DNA of 43,630 nucleotides, taken from contig CAMCRT010000011.1 in the NCBI GenBank assembly GCA_945877355.1, forward strand, positions 1-43,630. Reading direction: 5' to 3'. A model generated the notes under the pieces. It was not told the origin of the DNA, searched no databases, and saw only the letters and a list, made by a program, of their open reading frames with translations. Made by a program: the position numbers and the translations under genes. Positions 41,158-43,630 of the stretch are shown piece by piece (the stretch's first letter is position 1; each line of letters opens with the position of its first letter). Origin of the DNA: an uncultured Mitsuokella sp. (GTDB lineage Bacteria > Bacillota > Negativicutes > Selenomonadales > Selenomonadaceae).

Positions 41158-41316
41158 TTATCCACGGAGTTATCCACATTATCCACCGTTTTGCCGGTCA
41201 TTTTGAAAAAAATCCTTGCACATTGTCCACAATTGCGTATATATTATAGAAGGAAAGACAGCAATCGGCGTTTTTCTCGGAAAGTTATCCACAGCTGTGG
41301 ATGAAAGTGTGGATAA
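41158..41316. other. Second DnaA-box cluster
   Basis: Six boxes in 160 bp: TTATCCACG (41158), TTATCCACA (41170), TTATCCACC (41179), TTGTCCACA (41223), TTATCCACA (41285), TGTGGATAA (41308). Between the fourth and fifth is AT-rich GTATATATTATAG. A promoter for the next gene can be read as TTGCAC (41216), 18 bases, TATATT (41240), straddling the fourth box. The 315-bp gap has no gene. Confidence 0.8.
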
Positions 41317-41380
41317 CCAAACATAGAAGAACGCTCGTGAAAATGGGCAATATGGAAGAGTATCTCTAGGAGGAATCGAT

Positions 41381-41812
41381 ATGCTGAATGAAGAAATCGT
41401 TGAGACCATGATCCAGATGGCGACGGACGCCATGCGAAATGCCTACGCCCCTTACAATGGGGTAAAGACCGGCGCCTGCGTCCTCGCCAGCGACGGCACC
41501 CTCTACACGGGCTGCAGCGTGGAGAATATCTCCCAGCAGCTCTACGCCGCCGCGGAGCAGGTGGCCCTCTACAAGGCTATCTCGGACGGCAAGCGGGACT
41601 TCGACGGGGTGGCCGTCATCGGCAATACGGAAAAGCCCTTCATCCCCAACGGCGCCGTCTGCCAGATCCTGGCGGAGTTCCACGTGGCGGATGTGGTCAT
41701 GGCAAATACGGCAGGCGACCACAAGATCGTCCCCCTCAGCGAGCTCGCCCCCTACGCGGAGGAGCGCATCGAAATGGTGCAGCTCGCCCGCCAGGCAAAG
41801 GACGCTGAGTAA
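41381..41812 (+). CDS. Cytidine-deaminase-like protein lacking zinc cysteines
   Basis: 143 residues, the length of CDA. The fold is clear: MRNAYAPYNGVKTGACVLAS, GTLYTGCSVENISQQLYAAA, EQVALYKAISDGKRDFDGVA, and NGAVCQILAEF. In true cytidine deaminases the motifs are (C/H)AE and PCxxC; here they read AAE and PNGAV, so all three zinc-binding cysteines are missing, although the catalytic Glu stays and a Cys sits one place after the last ligand. It may bind nucleosides without deamination. AGGAGG is seven bases before the ATG; the promoter lies in a DnaA-box cluster. Confidence 0.82.
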   Translation: MLNEEIVETMIQMATDAMRNAYAPYNGVKTGACVLASDGTLYTGCSVENISQQLYAAAEQVALYKAISDGKRDFDGVAVIGNTEKPFIPNGAVCQILAEFHVADVVMANTAGDHKIVPLSELAPYAEERIEMVQLARQAKDAE

Positions 41813-41862
41813 AAGGGGAAGCCTGCCCATAGTGCGGAGCAGTCCGTGCGGACAGAGCCCAC

Positions 41863-41911
41863 CGACTCCCTCCGACACGCTTGCGGCGTGCCACCTCCCT
41901 CGGGAGGGAGG
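41863..41911 (-). repeat. R3 GC-rich repeat (first of second pair)
   Basis: GACTCCCTCCGACACGCTTG, then CGGCGTGCCACCTCCC and TCGGGAGGGAGGT. Same parts as 19814-19859 on the other strand. With 42000-42041 it makes a facing pair about 90 bp apart; no gene is seen between 41813 and 42152. Confidence 0.72.
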
Positions 41912-41999
41912 TATTCGCCCGACCGGTTCCAAGTGCAGGATTCGTTACAACCAGCATCGCACCAGCCTTCCGTTGCCAAGCTGCCTTGCTTAGCCTCGT

Positions 42000-42041
42000 C
42001 CCCCTCTCGAGGGGGATGGCCCGATAGGGTCAGGGGGAGTC
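42000..42041 (+). repeat. R3 GC-rich repeat (second of second pair)
   Basis: CCCCCTCTCGAGGGGGATGG, then CCCGATAGGGTCAGGGGGAG and TC. Both internal hairpins are kept with different bases. Confidence 0.7.
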
Positions 42042-42091
42042 TGCGGGGAAGTACATATCTCATTTGCACTCTATATTGACGTGATAGGAAT

Positions 42092-42141
42092 AAAAAAGGT
42101 TCCTTCTGAGCTTTTTTAGATGCTCAGAAGGAACCTTTTTC
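42092..42141. terminator. Bidirectional terminator
   Basis: AAGGTTCCTTCTGAGC pairs with GCTCAGAAGGAACCTT; T tracts on both sides. It ends the thioesterase gene on the minus strand. Confidence 0.9.
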
Positions 42142-42152
42142 GTATGCCCTTT

Positions 42153-42542
42153 TTACGCCTCGGCCTTGGCGAGGAACTTCTTGCTCTCCACAGCGAAGCG
42201 CTCGTGGGTGCCGCTGCCGATCTCCCCCTTGTCGTCGTAGGCGGTGACGGTGAACGTGAACTTCCGCCCGTCCACCTCCGTCAGGAGCGCCTCGGCCCGC
42301 ACCGGACGGCCCAGCGGCGTCGCCCGCTTGTGGGCGATGGAGAGCGATATCCCCACCGTCGTCCAGCCCTCAGGCATTTTCGCCTCCAATAGCTCTGTGG
42401 CCGCCTTCTCCATGAGGCAGGTCATGGCCGGCGTGGCGTAGACGGGGAGCGACCCGCTCCCCATGGCCTTTGCCGTATTCGTTTCCGTCACCTGGCTTTT
42501 GACCTCGTTTTTCAAGCCTGCTTCGATTCCCTCAAATGTCAT
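42153..42542 (-). CDS. Thioesterase of the FlK-like hotdog group
   Basis: 129 residues. VKSQVTETNTAKAMGSGSLP, VYATPAMTCLMEKAATELLE and VGISLSIAHKRATPLGRPVR are typical for the fluoroacetyl-CoA thioesterase-like family, where Thr/Glu/His residues do the catalysis; here Thr (NTAKAMG region), Glu45-type (MEKAA) and His (IAHKRATP) are visible. It probably hydrolyses a small acyl-CoA. The real substrate is unknown. Monocistronic or following the arsR gene 71 bp away on the same strand. Confidence 0.83.
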   Translation of the reverse strand: MTFEGIEAGLKNEVKSQVTETNTAKAMGSGSLPVYATPAMTCLMEKAATELLEAKMPEGWTTVGISLSIAHKRATPLGRPVRAEALLTEVDGRKFTFTVTAYDDKGEIGSGTHERFAVESKKFLAKAEA

Positions 42543-42613
42543 GCTGCCGCTTCCCTTCCAATCAAGAAATCGTTTTCCCTATCTATTGTAGCGAGTTAAG
42601 AAGAGCTCGTCAA

Positions 42614-42934
42614 TCAGAGCTCCGTCTGCAGCAGCGTGGCGAATTTTTGGAGGGCATCCTCATTCCTCCGGTAGTAGGTCCACTTGCCGCAGCGCTTCGC
42701 CTCCAGCAGCCCTGCCCGCAGCAGGATGTCGAGATAGTGGGAAATGGTGGATTGGGCGATGCCGGCCTTATCGCAAATCGAGCCCACGCACACGCTATTG
42801 GGGAAGGTCTCCCCCTCCGGGATGTGCAGGCCCTGGGGCGGGAAATTCTCATCCGGATTCTTCAGCCATTTGAGGATGTTCAGCCGTGTCTCATTCGATA
42901 GGGCCTTGAAGATATCAAGTGTTTTCTTATCCAT
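42614..42934 (-). CDS. ArsR-family transcription regulator
   Basis: 106 residues of the winged-helix ArsR group: LDIFKALSNETRLNILKWLK, CDKAGIAQSTISHYLDILLR (recognition helix) and AGLLEAKRCGKWTYYRRNED (wing). A 15-residue insert (GLHIPEGETFPNSVCVGS) lies between the first and third helices. The typical ELCVC metal motif is not present, so the signal may not be a metal. The promoter and a palindrome are directly upstream, so self-control is likely. It may also control the thioesterase gene after it. Confidence 0.88.
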   Translation of the reverse strand: MDKKTLDIFKALSNETRLNILKWLKNPDENFPPQGLHIPEGETFPNSVCVGSICDKAGIAQSTISHYLDILLRAGLLEAKRCGKWTYYRRNEDALQKFATLLQTEL

Positions 42935-42940
42935 GGTTCC

Positions 42941-42968
42941 ATTATATCGAGATAATTCGATAAGTCAA
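42941..42968 (-). promoter_or_regulatory. arsR promoter with operator between -35 and -10
   Basis: TTGACT (42968-42963), 16 bases, TATAAT (42946-42941). The spacer holds the palindrome ATCGAattatcTCGAT (42961-42946), a fitting ArsR operator. Only six bases separate the -10 from the ATG, so the message is probably leaderless. Confidence 0.75.
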
Positions 42969-42977
42969 GTGCTCTCT

Positions 42978-43495
42978 TGTAAATTCTACTCGCCTCTGAC
43001 GAATTTCCACTCCGACGAGTACGGTCCCCACAGCATCGCGAACCGCACCCGCTTCCTCGTCCGGGTCATCCGCGCCGTCCGAAAGGCGGTGGGGGACTTC
43101 CCCATCTCCGTGCGCTTCGGCGGGGCCGACTACATGCCCGGCGGCAGCACGGTGGAGGACGCAGCCGAGGCAGCGAGAATCCTCGCGCGGGAGGATATCG
43201 ACCTCTTGAGCCTTTCTGGCGGCCTCTGTATCTTCCAGCGGCGGGGCCACAGCGAGCCGGGCTTCTTCGCCGACATGGCGGAGGCGGTGAAGGGCGCCGT
43301 TGATACGCCGGTACTGCTCACCGGCGGCATCCGGCGCCCGGGGGAGGCAGAGCACTTCCTTGCGGCAGGCACCGCCGACCCTGCCACAAGATGGACGAGG
43401 CAGGCATCACCTACCGCATGATTTACCTCGGCGGCCTCGCCGGCAAGGGCAAGCTCGAGGACAGCACCCGCCGCCACAGCATGGCCTCCGTATAA
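42978..43495 (+). pseudogene. Old-yellow-enzyme (NADH:flavin oxidoreductase) remnant
   Basis: Similarity begins in the middle of the protein: FYSPLTNFHSDEYGPHSIAN then RTRFLVRVIRAVRKAVGDFP, then SVRFGGADYMPGG, DIDLLSLSGGL, and PVLLTGGIRRPGEAEHFLAA. In family members SPLTNxRxDEYGGSxENRxRF and the Gly-rich FMN phosphate site are found like this. The first 170 or so residues are absent, and after GTAD the frame changes: the tail CHKMDEAGITYRMIYLGGL and KGKLEDSTRRHSMASV-stop is read in another frame. The frame break lies at GCCGACCCTGCC, a likely small deletion. The gene is dead. Confidence 0.75.
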
Positions 43496-43513
43496 GCAGA
43501 AAATATCAGGCTT

Positions 43514-43552
43514 GAATCGAACCAGAATCGAATCAAGCGTGTGGTTCGATTC
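43514..43552. repeat. Perfect 10-bp inverted repeat with inner half-sites
   Basis: GAATCGAACC (43514-43523) and GGTTCGATTC (43543-43552), spacer 19 bases, with an additional GAATCGAA inside (43527-43534) as a direct repeat. It lies just after the dead oxidoreductase gene. It may be a terminator without a T tract or an operator. Confidence 0.5.
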
Positions 43553-43630
43553 TGATCCGAAGTCACGGGATGTGCCCTTAGTGTAAAATAATACTCGGTG
43601 GGGTTGCAATAAAAAGGGATGACCTTTATC

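Noticed and set aside
41863-42041. CRISPR array made of the GC-rich repeats
   Set aside because: Only two units in opposite orientation, with hairpins inside, no regular spacers and no cas genes.

Overview
The window is the replication-origin region of a GC-rich bacterium in the Firmicutes line, most likely a member of the Negativicutes (Selenomonas/Mitsuokella type). This is inferred from the gene order yidC-yidD-rnpA-rpmH / dnaA-dnaN-yaaA-recF-DUF721-remB-gyrB, the RemB gene, the FeoA-FeoB fusion and the DUF438 protein. I could not run a database search, so no species is named.

Layout. 1-1488 holds the rpmH operon on the minus strand. 1510-7403 holds a bipartite oriC around dnaA, then dnaN, yaaA, recF, a DUF721 (DciA-like) gene and remB. 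gyrB follows (7547-9601). gyrA, normally next to gyrB, lies about 19.5 kb away (29091-31520). Between them is a mixed block: a PD-(D/E)XK (Rpn/transposase-type) gene, an ADP-ribosylglycohydrolase remnant, a protein phosphatase, a complete type I restriction-modification operon (hsdR-hsdM-hsdS), an OatA-like acyltransferase, a threonine-synthase-like gene with ppx/gppA, an amino-acid binding lipoprotein with a homocysteine methyltransferase, a FliB-like gene and a second Rpn-like gene. After gyrA come a membrane protein, an AAA_14/DUF4143 ATPase, feoAB, a DUF438 sensor, a brnT(broken)-brnA pair, an LCP ligase, a CYTH protein, a cluster of DnaA boxes, a cytidine-deaminase-like protein without its zinc cysteines, a thioesterase, an ArsR regulator and an old-yellow-enzyme remnant.

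The most interesting signal lies between genes. Three copies (about 13.0, 24.2 and 36.4 kb) of a roughly 320-bp element each contain a promoter, a structured 5' leader that can mask its ribosome binding site, a 20-residue hydrophobic peptide ending in KK, and a convergent promoter for an antisense RNA of about 96 nt that overlaps the 3' end of the peptide message. This is the layout of a type I toxin-antitoxin system. A fourth copy after gyrB has lost the leader and most of the peptide by a deletion that looks like a recombination between TCTTG repeats, leaving an orphan antisense RNA. A fifth, diverged RNA with the same promoter spacing sits before the acyltransferase gene.

The window also carries three other families of short repeats: R1, about 100 bp, inserted inside the rpmH and recF-gyrB gene groups; R2, a hairpin with a variable stem but an invariant 10-base loop, found at gene ends and in one case overlapping a toxin promoter; and R3, GC-rich inverted units that occur in facing pairs. 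No tRNA, rRNA, CRISPR array or complete insertion sequence was seen.
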